In this document: positions 1 through 7,869 of the stretch, one piece after another
Layout of the letters: every line of letters begins with the position of its first letter
Numbering within the stretch: the stretch's first letter is position 1
DNA from: Paenibacillus sp. FSL H7-0357
Lineage (GTDB): Bacteria; Bacillota; Bacilli; Paenibacillales; Paenibacillaceae
Assembly: GCF_000758525.1 (NCBI RefSeq)
Contig: NZ_CP009241.1
Span: 5,518,001 to 5,582,000 of the forward strand
Direction of reading: 5' to 3'
Length of the DNA stretch: 64,000 nucleotides
Position numbers and translations under genes: made by a program
The notes under the pieces: model-generated
What the model saw: the letters and a program-made list of their open reading frames with translations, nothing else
The model's database searches: none
Told to the model about the DNA's origin: nothing

Positions 1-877
1 CGATAATGCCCGCTCCCAGCCATTTGTCCTCTGGCCAGCCCAGACGCCGGATCGAGGCCAGATTAGCCCCGCCGTCATGGACAAAGTCCAGTCCGATACC
101 CTGCACAGGCAACTCCAGCAGCGCTTCCAGCGGCTCTGCGGCTTCAAAGTAAGTCTGCAGCAAGACATGAAGTCCGGGCACTGCTGCAGCGATCTCTCTG
201 TAGATAGTTCCCAGCAGTTCAACTTCTTCCGCGGTTAAGCCGGTTACGATAGCCGGTTCGTCGATCTGTACCCAAGCCACGCCTTCCTGCTGCAGCTCCT
301 GCAGCAGCTGCACATACACCGGCAGGAAACGGGCAGCAACCTCTGCAATTTGATCGGCAGCGAACCCCTTGGAGAGCTTCAGGAAGGTATAGAGTCCGAC
401 TATAACCGGCTTGCCTTCAATACCCGCCTGCTCTTTGGCGAAACGGTAGGCAGCGAGCGGTTTGTTCTCAATCAGGCGGGGAGTCTGCCCGCCGATTTCC
501 GGCACGATATAATGGTAATTCGTATTGAACCATTTGGTCATCTCGCAGGCAGGGGCGGCCGAATTGCCGCGCGCCATGGCGAAGTACAGATCGAGCGGAA
601 TGTCTCCGCCATCGTAGGCATATCGCGGAGGAACAATGCCAAACATAGCAGCGGTATCCAGCACATGGTCATAAAAGGTGAAATCATTGACAGGAATCAG
701 TGCGATCCCGGCCTGCTGCTGTGTCTTGAGGTGCTGAAGCTGAATCCCGGCCATTTCCGCGCGGAAGGCTTCTTCATTGATTTTGCCGCTCCAGTAAGCC
801 TCCAGCGTCTTTTTCCACTCCCGGTTCTTTCCGATTCTCGGATAACCGAGGCTGCTCGTCTTGATGTTGTTTGTCAT
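1..877 (-). CDS. metE: Cobalamin-independent methionine synthase, N-terminal part (runs off left edge)
   Basis: This enzyme moves the methyl group of 5-methyltetrahydropteroyl-triglutamate to homocysteine, the last step of methionine synthesis, in the cytoplasm. About 292 residues are visible of a family usually 750-770 long; the zinc-binding catalytic half lies outside the window. The protein opens with SSLGYPRIGKNREWKK, the typical MetE N-terminus, and carries IPVNDFTFYDHVLD and WFNTNYHYIVPE further on. ATG at 877 follows GGGAG at normal spacing. A cobalamin riboswitch lies directly upstream, fitting shut-off of this enzyme when B12 is available for MetH. The identification is firm. Confidence 0.95.
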   Translation of the reverse strand, partial: MTNNIKTSSLGYPRIGKNREWKKTLEAYWSGKINEEAFRAEMAGIQLQHLKTQQQAGIALIPVNDFTFYDHVLDTAAMFGIVPPRYAYDGGDIPLDLYFAMARGNSAAPACEMTKWFNTNYHYIVPEIGGQTPRLIENKPLAAYRFAKEQAGIEGKPVIVGLYTFLKLSKGFAADQIAEVAARFLPVYVQLLQELQQEGVAWVQIDEPAIVTGLTAEEVELLGTIYREIAAAVPGLHVLLQTYFEAAEPLEALLELPVQGIGLDFVHDGGANLASIRRLGWPEDKWLGAGII

Positions 878-950
878 TACAGTCACTCCCTTGTCTATAG
901 TAAATGCCTTAAGCTTTAGTTAATGATCTCAGTCGGTATCGATAATAAAG

Positions 951-987
951 AGCGTCTTCCCCTAACCAGTCCGCAGGGAAAGACGCC
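951..987 (-). terminator. Riboswitch-controlled intrinsic terminator before metE
   Basis: On the minus strand GCGTCTTTCCC pairs with GGGGAAGACGC and is followed by TCTTTATT. The hairpin lies between the cobalamin aptamer and the metE start, so it would stop transcription when the aptamer binds B12. Its 5' arm is shared with the alternative hairpin at 980-1013. Confidence 0.75.
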
Positions 988-1013
988 CATGGGCTGCCAA
1001 TGGGTAACGTCTT
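980..1013 (-). promoter_or_regulatory. Candidate antiterminator hairpin of the metE leader
   Basis: On the minus strand AAGACG (1008-1013) pairs with CGTCTT (980-985), and CCCAT (1000-1004) pairs with ATGGG (986-990), separated only by a 3-nt bulge. Positions 980-987 are also part of the terminator stem, so the two structures exclude each other. This is the arrangement expected of an OFF riboswitch that works by transcription attenuation. The pairing is seen; the function is inferred. Confidence 0.6.
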
Positions 1014-1051
1014 AACACCTCCCTATCTTCCGTAGGTACTGCAGTGCTGTT

Positions 1052-1240
1052 GAGACAGGCAGGTCTCCTGGCTAGCGGCGTCGGCATCCATCAGCAAGTC
1101 TTCCCGGCGAAGTAGAGATGGCCAGTGACATGGGCTGCTATGAACTCTTCCGTTACAGTGGCGGGACCGCATCGGCTTGTCACCGAATTTCCCTATTAAG
1201 CCTCCGGGCCTTTCTGATACTCCGGCTGGCGCCTGTCTCC
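1052..1240 (-). promoter_or_regulatory. Cobalamin (B12) riboswitch aptamer
   Basis: Read on the minus strand, the element opens and closes with complementary P1 arms (GGAGACAGGC at 1231-1240 and GCCTGTCTC at 1052-1060). It contains the diagnostic B12 box AGCCAGGAGACCTGCC and the conserved GCCACTG segment, with a GGGAA stretch before it. Position, strand and spacing place it in the leader of metE, a known target in bacteria that also have B12-dependent MetH. Confidence 0.93.
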
Positions 1241-1278
1241 GATATTTGCAAATTGTATTCATCCCGTAATCTGATGCC

Positions 1279-1308
1279 ATCATACTGAATCCGATACCTT
1301 ATCCGCAA
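1279..1308 (-). promoter_or_regulatory. Sigma-A-like promoter of the metE leader
   Basis: On the minus strand TTGCGG (1303-1308) and TATGAT (1279-1284) are separated by 18 nt. Transcription would start about 30 nt before the riboswitch aptamer. The stretch 1309-1444 upstream of it shows nothing else that I recognise. Confidence 0.5.
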
Positions 1309-1444
1309 CAGATTTATGGGTATTCCCGTTATACACATTCCCTATAGCTGGCGCCGTGCAGGCTCATTTTGCGGCGATTCTGCCGCACATTCCCTCACAG
1401 CCTCTCTTCAAGAAGCAGCTTCGGCAGAACGTTTGGTATACAGC

Positions 1445-1491
1445 AAAAAGAACCGGCTGCACCGTCCTTAGCAAGGAGGTACTCCCGGTTC
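1445..1491 (-). terminator. Intrinsic terminator after uppP
   Basis: On the minus strand GAACCGG (1485-1491) pairs with CCGGTTC (1450-1456) and is followed by TTTTTGCTG. It lies about 45 nt past the uppP stop and closes the bceA-bceB-dedA-uppP run. Confidence 0.75.
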
Positions 1492-1537
1492 CTTTTCGAT
1501 AAATGATAGCAGTTAACGGACTGTTTCAGCCTATCTT

Positions 1538-2398
1538 TTAGAACCAGACGAGGTAGACTACCCCGGCAAGAACGAGACGGTAAATCGCAAACGGCATGAG
1601 CTTGATCCGGTTGATCAGCTTCAGGAAAAACTTCATAGAGAGCAGCGCGAACAGGAAGGCACTAATGAACCCGGCAATAAAAAACGGCAGGGCATCTATC
1701 GTAAAATACTGCCAGTTCTTGACCAGTGAAATCAGACTCGCACCCGCCATAATCGGCACCGCCATAATAAAGGTAAAATCGGCAGCCGCACGGTGGCTCA
1801 TACCCAGCAGCACACCACCTGAGATGGTCGATCCGGAGCGTGAAAAGCCGGGCCAGAGCGACAAGCATTGGATCAAACCTACCGATAGCGCCTGTCTATA
1901 TGTAATTTGGTCAACACTCTCTGTCTTGATTTTTTTGGGGGCGAACCGGTCGGCAAAAATCATGAATATTGCACCAATGACCAGACCGATCAACACCGTC
2001 GACGTCGAGAATAAATGCTCATCGATGTAATCCTCGAACAGAAAACCGAGGATTCCTGCAGGGATAAGTCCTACAATGACCTGCGCCAGCTTCAGCCGGC
2101 CTTCCGTCTCCACCGGAGGTTGTCCTTCCGGCACCGCCGTCAGCTCCTTGCGGCTAAACCGCTTGAGACCCAGCAGGTCGATGAACCGGTTGCGGAAAAT
2201 GATCACTACCGCCAGGATCGAACCCAGCTGGATGACTACTTTGAACGTGTTCGCCGCATATTTTCCGAGAAATTCCTGGGATTTCAGCCACATATCATCC
2301 ACGATTACCATATGGCCGGTCGAGGATACCGGAGCAAATTCAGTTAATCCTTCTACAATTCCCAGAATGATGGCTTTCATGATAGTCAGCAGCTCCAT
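1538..2398 (-). CDS. uppP: Undecaprenyl-diphosphatase (UppP/BacA family)
   Basis: This membrane enzyme removes a phosphate from undecaprenyl pyrophosphate (UPP) so that the lipid carrier can be reused for cell-wall synthesis; extra activity gives bacitracin resistance. The 286-residue length is normal. Both family signatures are present: EGLTEFAPVSSTGH near residues 16-29 and PGFSRSGSTISGG near residue 180, with several hydrophobic spans between and after. ATG at 2398 follows AGGAGGGG. It is the last gene of a co-oriented run with a BceAB-type transporter and a DedA protein, and a terminator follows. That context suggests induction together with the bacitracin-type defence. Confidence 0.93.
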   Translation of the reverse strand: MELLTIMKAIILGIVEGLTEFAPVSSTGHMVIVDDMWLKSQEFLGKYAANTFKVVIQLGSILAVVIIFRNRFIDLLGLKRFSRKELTAVPEGQPPVETEGRLKLAQVIVGLIPAGILGFLFEDYIDEHLFSTSTVLIGLVIGAIFMIFADRFAPKKIKTESVDQITYRQALSVGLIQCLSLWPGFSRSGSTISGGVLLGMSHRAAADFTFIMAVPIMAGASLISLVKNWQYFTIDALPFFIAGFISAFLFALLSMKFFLKLINRIKLMPFAIYRLVLAGVVYLVWF

Positions 2399-2471
2399 AT
2401 TGATCCCCTCCTTTTTGTTGACCTCACCCTATGCGAGGCTTTAAATAGTTCTGCGAAACCTGTGAATTTAA

Positions 2472-3104
2472 TTAATCTGTGGTATCTACCGGTTTTCTAC
2501 CGGACTGGCGTTTGCGGAAATAGAGCACACCACCCACAACAACTCCCACAGCAATCAATACGTAGACGACACTCGAGTAAGCTTCCATGTACACGCCAAT
2601 ATCCTCCCAGGATTCTCCCAGCGCAGCACCCAGCAGAATAAGCAGCACATTCCAGCCGAGCGTCCCGATCGTCGTAAACAGCATGAATAATCCGAATTTC
2701 ATCCCCGACATTCCGGCAGGAATGGAGATCAGACTCCGCACCAGCGGAATCATCCGGCAGAATAATACCGTCCAGTAGCCGTATTTGTCGAACCAGGCAT
2801 CCGCTTTGCGGATATCTTTTCCGCTGATCCGGAGCAGTCCGCCCCAGCGGTCCACAATCCGCTCCAGTCTGTTCACGTCAAGCATCCGGCCGATCCAGTA
2901 CAGCACAAGCGCTCCCAGCAGCGAGCCGGCCGTTGAGGCGACCAGCACGCCGGGGATGGTCATCCCGGAAGTGGTTGTCATGAAACCGCCGAACGGAAGG
3001 ATTACCTCCGAGGGAATAGGCGGAAAAATATTTTCCAGGGCCAGCATCAGAAAAATGCCCAGATAGCCGAACTGTTCCATAAAATCGGTAATCCATGTTT
3101 TCAT
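2472..3104 (-). CDS. DedA-family membrane protein
   Basis: A 210-residue polytopic membrane protein of the DedA (SNARE-associated, PF09335) family. It shows the family N-terminal motif ALENIFPPIPSEVILPFGG (about residues 22-40) and the downstream FCRMIPLVRSLISIPAG motif with its conserved arginines. Some DedA proteins, such as Bacillus UptA, return undecaprenyl phosphate across the membrane; others act on phospholipids. The gene starts 17 nt after the BceB-like permease stop and is followed by uppP, which makes an undecaprenyl-phosphate role attractive. That role is inference from neighbours; membership of the family is firm. Confidence 0.88.
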   Translation of the reverse strand: MKTWITDFMEQFGYLGIFLMLALENIFPPIPSEVILPFGGFMTTTSGMTIPGVLVASTAGSLLGALVLYWIGRMLDVNRLERIVDRWGGLLRISGKDIRKADAWFDKYGYWTVLFCRMIPLVRSLISIPAGMSGMKFGLFMLFTTIGTLGWNVLLILLGAALGESWEDIGVYMEAYSSVVYVLIAVGVVVGGVLYFRKRQSGRKPVDTTD

Positions 3105-3121
3105 ATCGTGCTCCTCCGCGT

Positions 3122-5071
3122 TCAGATGAGATTTTTTTTGAGATTGCGCAAATAACGGCTGCGGATAAGGAAGAAGTATAACCCCTGCGCAGCCAGGTAG
3201 CCGATAAGCACCGCGCCCGTTTCGGCAGCGATGGACAGATAGAACAGCCGCTGCAGCGCAATAAAGGCGAACAAGCTATGCAGGATGGCCAGCCCCACCG
3301 GAACAAAGAACATTAGGGACAATTGCAGGGTCACAGTCCGGTCCAGTTCCTGGTCGGTCAGGCCCATTTTGGACAAGGTCGAATACTGCAGCCGGTCATG
3401 GTCAAGATCCATGTACAACCGGAAGTACAAAAAGCTGCCTGCGGCGATAAAAAAAACTGTGCCGACCAAAAGTGAAGCGAACAGCATCGTACTGTATAGT
3501 GTCTGCTGAATTTCGAACAACGTGCCGCTGACCACAACGGCATAAGGGGATTTACTCTCGTAGGACACTTTGCCTTTGTCCGCAAGTCCCGAAGCAATGC
3601 CAACCGTCTGTTGGAATGGGTCCATATAGAACCCGGTATACAAATCGCTTTGCACGGGATCAATGGCGGAGAACAAGCTGTCACTGACGACAACTCCGCT
3701 GAAATCACCGCCATCCCTCCCGTCCAGCTCCGGCAGCAGATATTCAGCAATCGGCACATGCTCCGTATATCCGATCTCCTGAATATCTACTCCCTGCTTC
3801 AGCTTATAGAGGGCATGAACCCGATCAGAGGTCAGGCTGCGGTCACGCTGGGAACCGATCATGACCAGACCTTCGTTCCCCATGAGCGGCTGCTCACGGG
3901 AGGTAAATCCGGCTTGCTGGAGCGCCTGTTTGTAATCACTGTAAGCCATCAGCGGCAAACGCTCTGTACGGTCAGGACCGGTCTGAGACTCTACTTCCGC
4001 ATATTTGATTTGGATCTCCAGCGAGCGATAGGGAAGATTCAACCGCTCCAGTTCCGCTTTTATCCCGCTTAAATCCTCTTCCGCAGCGGACCCGGCCTCA
4101 TTGCCCTTGGCCACATAACCGACCGCTGCCGGATAGTCCAGCTTCAGCTCTTTGGAGAGTGTATGAATAGAAGCAAATACCCCGACAGAGGTGAAGGATA
4201 CCGCCGAAACAATCGTCACCATAAAAAACATCCGCCCGTTGTCTTTCCAGCGGTAGGTTAAGCCCGAGAGCGTAATAATGTTTGTCTTATGCCAATAAAA
4301 CCGCCGGACTTTCCTCATTATCCTAACCACATATAGACTAAGCTGTGTATAGAACAAGTAAGTGCCGGCGACCGTAATCGCCACTACCGGAAACATCACT
4401 CTCTCCACCGATGCTGCGGTCGTGGTAGCGGCCAGAACATAGCCTCCAAGCAGCAGCAAGCCAGAAGTGAACGCCAGTAAGGCAGACACCCGCGGCTCCT
4501 TGTCTCCTTTGCGTCCGCGCTGAAACAAACCTCTCGCCGACTCGTTCCCGATAAAGGCAAAGGTACTTAACGAGATCAGCATGAACAGCAGAGCAAAGCT
4601 GCAAATCGTCAGTACCGGCGCGTGCCAGGAAAGATAAAATTCCAGCGGGCCAATGCCCAGGAACCCCGCCCCAATCATCAGGAACAGCTTGCCCAGCAGC
4701 AGACCGAGCAAAGTGCCGGTGAGAATGGCGGAGCTGCCGATCATCATATTCTCCAAAAAGACCATCAGGTTCAGCTGCCGCTTCGTCATGCCGTGCATCA
4801 GCAGGATGCCGAATTCCAGCTTACGGGACTGCAGAAAAGACCCTACGGACACCAGCACGAACAGTGAACAAAATACAAAGATGATTCCCTCAGCCACCAT
4901 CATGGTGTCAGCCGCCGTATCCAGGATCATATCACCCGAAATCGCCGGATGAAATATAAACAGTGCGCAGAGAAAAAAGATCATTACGGAAAATGCGCTG
5001 CTGACAAAATAAGCGGCGTATTTACGCTTATTCCGCGTTACATTTCTATAAGCGAACTGCCGAAAGGTCAT
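3122..5071 (-). CDS. bceB: BceB-like ABC transporter permease (antimicrobial-peptide sensing and resistance)
   Basis: Membrane subunit of a Bce-type transporter that both removes and senses cell-wall antibiotics such as bacitracin. I start it at the ATG at 5071 (MTFRQFAYRNVTRNKRKYAA), giving 649 residues, close to the usual size of about 650. The longer open frame to 5215 lies within the ATPase gene. FtsX-like transmembrane groups surround a large extracytoplasmic region (roughly residues 300-510) between helices 7 and 8, the hallmark of this family. It overlaps the ATPase gene by 26 nt, so the two are translated together. The BceS/BceR-type kinase and regulator lie 2 kb upstream. The exact drug specificity cannot be read from the sequence. 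Confidence 0.88.
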   Translation of the reverse strand: MTFRQFAYRNVTRNKRKYAAYFVSSAFSVMIFFLCALFIFHPAISGDMILDTAADTMMVAEGIIFVFCSLFVLVSVGSFLQSRKLEFGILLMHGMTKRQLNLMVFLENMMIGSSAILTGTLLGLLLGKLFLMIGAGFLGIGPLEFYLSWHAPVLTICSFALLFMLISLSTFAFIGNESARGLFQRGRKGDKEPRVSALLAFTSGLLLLGGYVLAATTTAASVERVMFPVVAITVAGTYLFYTQLSLYVVRIMRKVRRFYWHKTNIITLSGLTYRWKDNGRMFFMVTIVSAVSFTSVGVFASIHTLSKELKLDYPAAVGYVAKGNEAGSAAEEDLSGIKAELERLNLPYRSLEIQIKYAEVESQTGPDRTERLPLMAYSDYKQALQQAGFTSREQPLMGNEGLVMIGSQRDRSLTSDRVHALYKLKQGVDIQEIGYTEHVPIAEYLLPELDGRDGGDFSGVVVSDSLFSAIDPVQSDLYTGFYMDPFQQTVGIASGLADKGKVSYESKSPYAVVVSGTLFEIQQTLYSTMLFASLLVGTVFFIAAGSFLYFRLYMDLDHDRLQYSTLSKMGLTDQELDRTVTLQLSLMFFVPVGLAILHSLFAFIALQRLFYLSIAAETGAVLIGYLAAQGLYFFLIRSRYLRNLKKNLI

Positions 5072-5816
5072 GGCTTGCTCCTCCCAGCAGCGACAGCATG
5101 TCGATGATATTCTGGAAGAAAGCCGGCCTGCTGCTGCCCCGGTACATCTCGCTGTAGAAACGTCCGTCCTTGATAAAGATGACCCGGTGGCAAAAGCTCG
5201 CCGCCACTGCGTCATGGGTGACCATCAGCACCGTGGACCCTTCCGCTTCATTGACTTCAGCCAGCAGGCTCATCACTTCGGCCGCTGTTTTGGAGTCCAG
5301 GCTGCCCGTAGGCTCATCGGCCAGAATCAGCGCCGGCCGGTGAATCATTGCCCGGGCAATCGCTACCCGCTGCATCTGCCCGCCGGAGATTTCATACGTC
5401 CGTTTATGAAAAAGCGGACCGATGGACAGTCGCTCAGCCACCTCTTGCAGCCTGTGTTCCATTTCCGGAAGCGGCACCCCGGTGAGCGTCAGCGGCAGCA
5501 CGATATTTTCTTCTACGGTAAGCGTATCAAGCAGATTGAAATGCTGAAAGACGAAACCCAGCTCCTTCCGCCGGAAGAGCGCTTTGTCCTTGCGCCCGAG
5601 CGCATTCGGATTTCCGCCGTTAATCATTACCTCGCCTGAGGTAGGCTCGTCGATCGTGGCGATCACGTTGAGCAGTGTTGTTTTCCCACTGCCTGAAGGT
5701 CCCATAATACCTACAAACTCACCCTTCTCCACGGCAAAACGAATATGGTTCAGCGCATGAATCGATACCTTGCCCTCATATATTTTGGATAAATTATGGA
5801 CGTCTAATATGGGCAA
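5046..5816 (-). CDS. bceA: BceA-like ABC transporter ATPase
   Basis: Cytoplasmic ATPase partner of the BceB-like permease. The 256-residue protein has Walker A GPSGSGKTT (residues 39-47), signature ISGGQMQRVAIARA, and Walker B LILADEPTG followed by the D-loop SLDS, in the MacB/LolD-type subfamily. ATG at 5816 follows a weakly purine-rich leader. It is the first gene of the bceA-bceB-dedA-uppP run. Its promoter region holds a near-perfect BceR-type operator, so induction by the bceS/bceR pair is likely. Confidence 0.92.
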   Translation of the reverse strand: MPILDVHNLSKIYEGKVSIHALNHIRFAVEKGEFVGIMGPSGSGKTTLLNVIATIDEPTSGEVMINGGNPNALGRKDKALFRRKELGFVFQHFNLLDTLTVEENIVLPLTLTGVPLPEMEHRLQEVAERLSIGPLFHKRTYEISGGQMQRVAIARAMIHRPALILADEPTGSLDSKTAAEVMSLLAEVNEAEGSTVLMVTHDAVAASFCHRVIFIKDGRFYSEMYRGSSRPAFFQNIIDMLSLLGGASHDLSAVRL

Positions 5817-5860
5817 GTGCTTCCGCTCCTTCGTTCGCCTGATCGTTTTGGATTGACTTC

Positions 5861-5866
5861 ATTATA
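5861..5866 (-). promoter_or_regulatory. -10 element of the bceA promoter
   Basis: On the minus strand the sequence is TATAAT, about 45 nt before the bceA start. The hexamer 17 nt upstream (TAGCAG) is a poor -35 box, as expected for a promoter that needs an activator such as BceR. Confidence 0.6.
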
Positions 5867-5909
5867 CAAACTGTAAACTACAGCTGCTATTTCTGAAACT
5901 TACAGTCAC

Positions 5910-5925
5910 CTTACATTATTGTAAG
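5910..5925. promoter_or_regulatory. BceR-type operator
   Basis: The sequence CTTACATTATTGTAAG is a perfect inverted repeat with the TNACA-N4-TGTAA arrangement known for BceR-like regulators. It lies about 45 nt upstream of the bceA -10 box. Further TTACA and TGTAA half-sites lie between the two (TTACA at 5900-5904; TACA-AAC-TGTA around 5865-5875), suggesting cooperative binding. Confidence 0.7.
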
Positions 5926-6000
5926 CAGAATAGAGTTGACAGAATTCCGGTACGCTGCAGCCGATTCCTCTGTATCTATCAAACCACGGGCGTATGATGC

Positions 6001-6006
6001 TATAAT
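6001..6006 (+). promoter_or_regulatory. Extended -10 promoter of the marR-like gene
   Basis: TGCTATAAT forms an extended -10 element (TGn plus a consensus TATAAT) about 60 nt before the ATG at 6065. No good -35 box precedes it, which is tolerated for extended -10 promoters. Confidence 0.5.
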
Positions 6007-6064
6007 AGTTGAATATTTAATTTCATGAGTCGGTATATAGCCGGGAGAGGAATTGTGATATGCG

Positions 6065-6499
6065 ATGAAGGATACTCTTGCCAATGAACTGATAACCAGC
6101 TGGTTGTCATTGACCCATATACAAATGAATGTAGCAAATGAGTTAGAAACCAAACTTCAGGAGAACTACCAATTGTCTCTAAAAGAATTCTATCTGCTGC
6201 TGTTTCTCTCCGAAGCCCCGGAGAAGAAGCTGAAGCTGCAGCAACTGGAGTCGATGGTCGGGTTAAGCCAGAGCGCCGTCTCCAGACTGGTCAGCCGTTT
6301 TGAAGCCAAAGGCTGCAACGCGCTCCAAAGAAAGACCTGTGATGATGACCGCAGAAGCATCTATACCTCGCTTACTGCTATAGGGCAAGACAAGCTGGAC
6401 CGGGCCCGGGTGACCGTTAACGAGGTTCTGGCCCAGTCGTTCCCTGACACCAGGGTGCAGGAGCTGCTGGAGCAGTTGCTGCGTCTGAAACAGCAATGA
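6065..6499 (+). CDS. MarR-family transcriptional regulator
   Basis: A 144-residue winged-helix repressor. The recognition region reads LQQLESMVGLSQSAVSRLV and is followed by the wing RKTCDDDRRSIYTSLT, where the family-typical D-x-R-R is seen. GAGAGG precedes the ATG with rather long spacing; no other start in frame fits better. The gene is transcribed away from bceA and sits between the bce transporter genes and their two-component genes, but no direct link is visible. Its ligand and targets are unknown. A strong terminator follows. Confidence 0.88.
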   Translation: MKDTLANELITSWLSLTHIQMNVANELETKLQENYQLSLKEFYLLLFLSEAPEKKLKLQQLESMVGLSQSAVSRLVSRFEAKGCNALQRKTCDDDRRSIYTSLTAIGQDKLDRARVTVNEVLAQSFPDTRVQELLEQLLRLKQQ

Positions 6500-6526
6500 T
6501 GGCGTAAGCCTGGCTTCCTGAACGAC

Positions 6527-6559
6527 CCGCTGCCTCATCCCAGAGGCGGCGGTTTTTTT
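6527..6559 (+). terminator. Intrinsic terminator after the marR-like gene
   Basis: A 10-bp stem (CCGCTGCCTC at 6527-6536 with GAGGCGGCGG at 6543-6552, one G-U pair) with a 6-nt loop is followed by seven T. Confidence 0.9.
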
Positions 6560-6626
6560 GGGGTGAAAAGAACCCATTCCGCCCGCGGCGCATACAACGT
6601 ACAAAAAGGAACTGTGAGGTGCTCTC

Positions 6627-6905
6627 ATGCTCTTTTCGCTTATGCAGCTGATCGGCGGTGTCATTCTTTCCCTCGGCTGGCTACCGCAAATCATCCAAAT
6701 TCTCAAGACAAAATCGGTTGCGGACTTAAACCTGAAGTCCTACTTATTGATGCTGCTGGGGATTGGTTTAATGGAGGCTTATGCTGTCAACTTGGTGTTG
6801 ACGGGCGTGGGACTTGCTTTTTTCATCACATACACCATGTCTTTAATAGTAGTATCGGCTGTCGTTATTCTGATCCTGCGGTTTCAGCCCCGGCTCAGAA
6901 AATAA
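6627..6905 (+). CDS. SemiSWEET / PQ-loop small membrane transporter
   Basis: A 92-residue protein with three hydrophobic spans. Its GWLPQIIQILKTKSV motif (about residues 17-31) is the PQ-loop signature of bacterial SemiSWEETs, which dimerise to move sugars or other small solutes down a gradient. GTGAGGTG precedes ATG 6627. The last codons overlap the 3' end of the convergent bceS gene by 11 nt. The substrate cannot be told from the sequence. Confidence 0.82.
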   Translation: MLFSLMQLIGGVILSLGWLPQIIQILKTKSVADLNLKSYLLMLLGIGLMEAYAVNLVLTGVGLAFFITYTMSLIVVSAVVILILRFQPRLRK

Positions 6906-7869
6906 TCCGCACTGCCGTACCCTTGCCCACCTCAGAGGAAATTTCCACCTCATGCCCCAGCTTGCTGCAGATCTGCTTCACCAAATAGAGGCCCATCCCC
7001 GTGGATTCCTGAAAGCTGCGGCCGTTCACACCGGTAAAATAAGCATCGAAGACGCGCGGTAAATCCCCCGGCGGGATGCCGACTCCTTCGTCGCGGACTT
7101 CCAGCACCGCCCTGCCCTTCTCCTGAAGATATCCGCGAAAATGAACTACACGCCCCTCCTCTACCGTATAGCGCAAGGCATTGGTTATCAGCTGTGTCAG
7201 CACAAACGTCAGCCATTTCTCGTCAGAGGTGATGGTTATGCCGCTGTCCATCGCTATCGCCGGAAACACCCGTTTGCGGATGAACAGCCGTTTTTGTTCT
7301 GAGGTCACACCGCGCACGATGTCCGCCAGCTCCAGCTGCTCTACATAGAAATCATGCTCGAACGTATCCAGTCTTGCGGTATAGAGCACCGTATCCAGCC
7401 CTTTTTTCAGCCGGTCCAGCTCATCGCCAATGGCCGTAAACGGGGGACCGTCTTTATCCTGAATAATCAAGTGTATCACCGAGAGCGGAGTCTTCATAGC
7501 GTGCACCCACTGGTTGATGAAATGAATATGCTCCTCCAGCTTGTGGCGGTAGCTGTGCAAATCATTCTGGTAGAGCCGGAACTGCTGTGCCAGCAGCTTG
7601 CGCAGGCTTTCCGCGAGCGGAGAGCCCTGTGCGGGCCCTCCCGATTCATCCAGCGATGAAGGCAGGCTCTCCAGCCGCTCATAGAATGACCGGTTGGAGA
7701 AATAACGGTATGCCAGATAGGCCAGCAGCAAAAAGGTGCTGAGCAGCCCGGCGTACAGACTGACATTCACACCGCTTCCTCCGTCCAGCCGGTACACCAG
7801 GGTAATGATCATAAGCTGGGCAAGGTAGATCACGATTAACGGCGTCTGTTCCCGCAAAAATAGCTTCAC
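6895..7869 (-). CDS. bceS: BceS-like intramembrane-sensing histidine kinase
   Basis: A 324-residue sensor kinase. Two N-terminal membrane helices (about residues 10-27 and 36-56) are joined by a very short outside loop, the layout of kinases that sense through a Bce transporter rather than a ligand domain. The phospho-acceptor lies in WVHAMKTPLS (His123). The ATPase half has the N box QLITNALRY, then DEGVGIPPGDLPRVFDAYF and GMGLYLVK. Its ATG overlaps the stop of the response-regulator gene (ATGA). The probable target is the bceA promoter 1 kb downstream. Confidence 0.92.
   Translation of the reverse strand: MKLFLREQTPLIVIYLAQLMIITLVYRLDGGSGVNVSLYAGLLSTFLLLAYLAYRYFSNRSFYERLESLPSSLDESGGPAQGSPLAESLRKLLAQQFRLYQNDLHSYRHKLEEHIHFINQWVHAMKTPLSVIHLIIQDKDGPPFTAIGDELDRLKKGLDTVLYTARLDTFEHDFYVEQLELADIVRGVTSEQKRLFIRKRVFPAIAMDSGITITSDEKWLTFVLTQLITNALRYTVEEGRVVHFRGYLQEKGRAVLEVRDEGVGIPPGDLPRVFDAYFTGVNGRSFQESTGMGLYLVKQICSKLGHEVEISSEVGKGTAVRIIF

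Noticed and set aside
350..919. Open frame of 189 codons on the plus strand
   Set aside because: It is antisense to metE and shows no motif or ribosome site.
1023..1283. Open frame of 86 codons on the minus strand
   Set aside because: It coincides with the cobalamin riboswitch and has no ribosome site; the RNA element explains the sequence.
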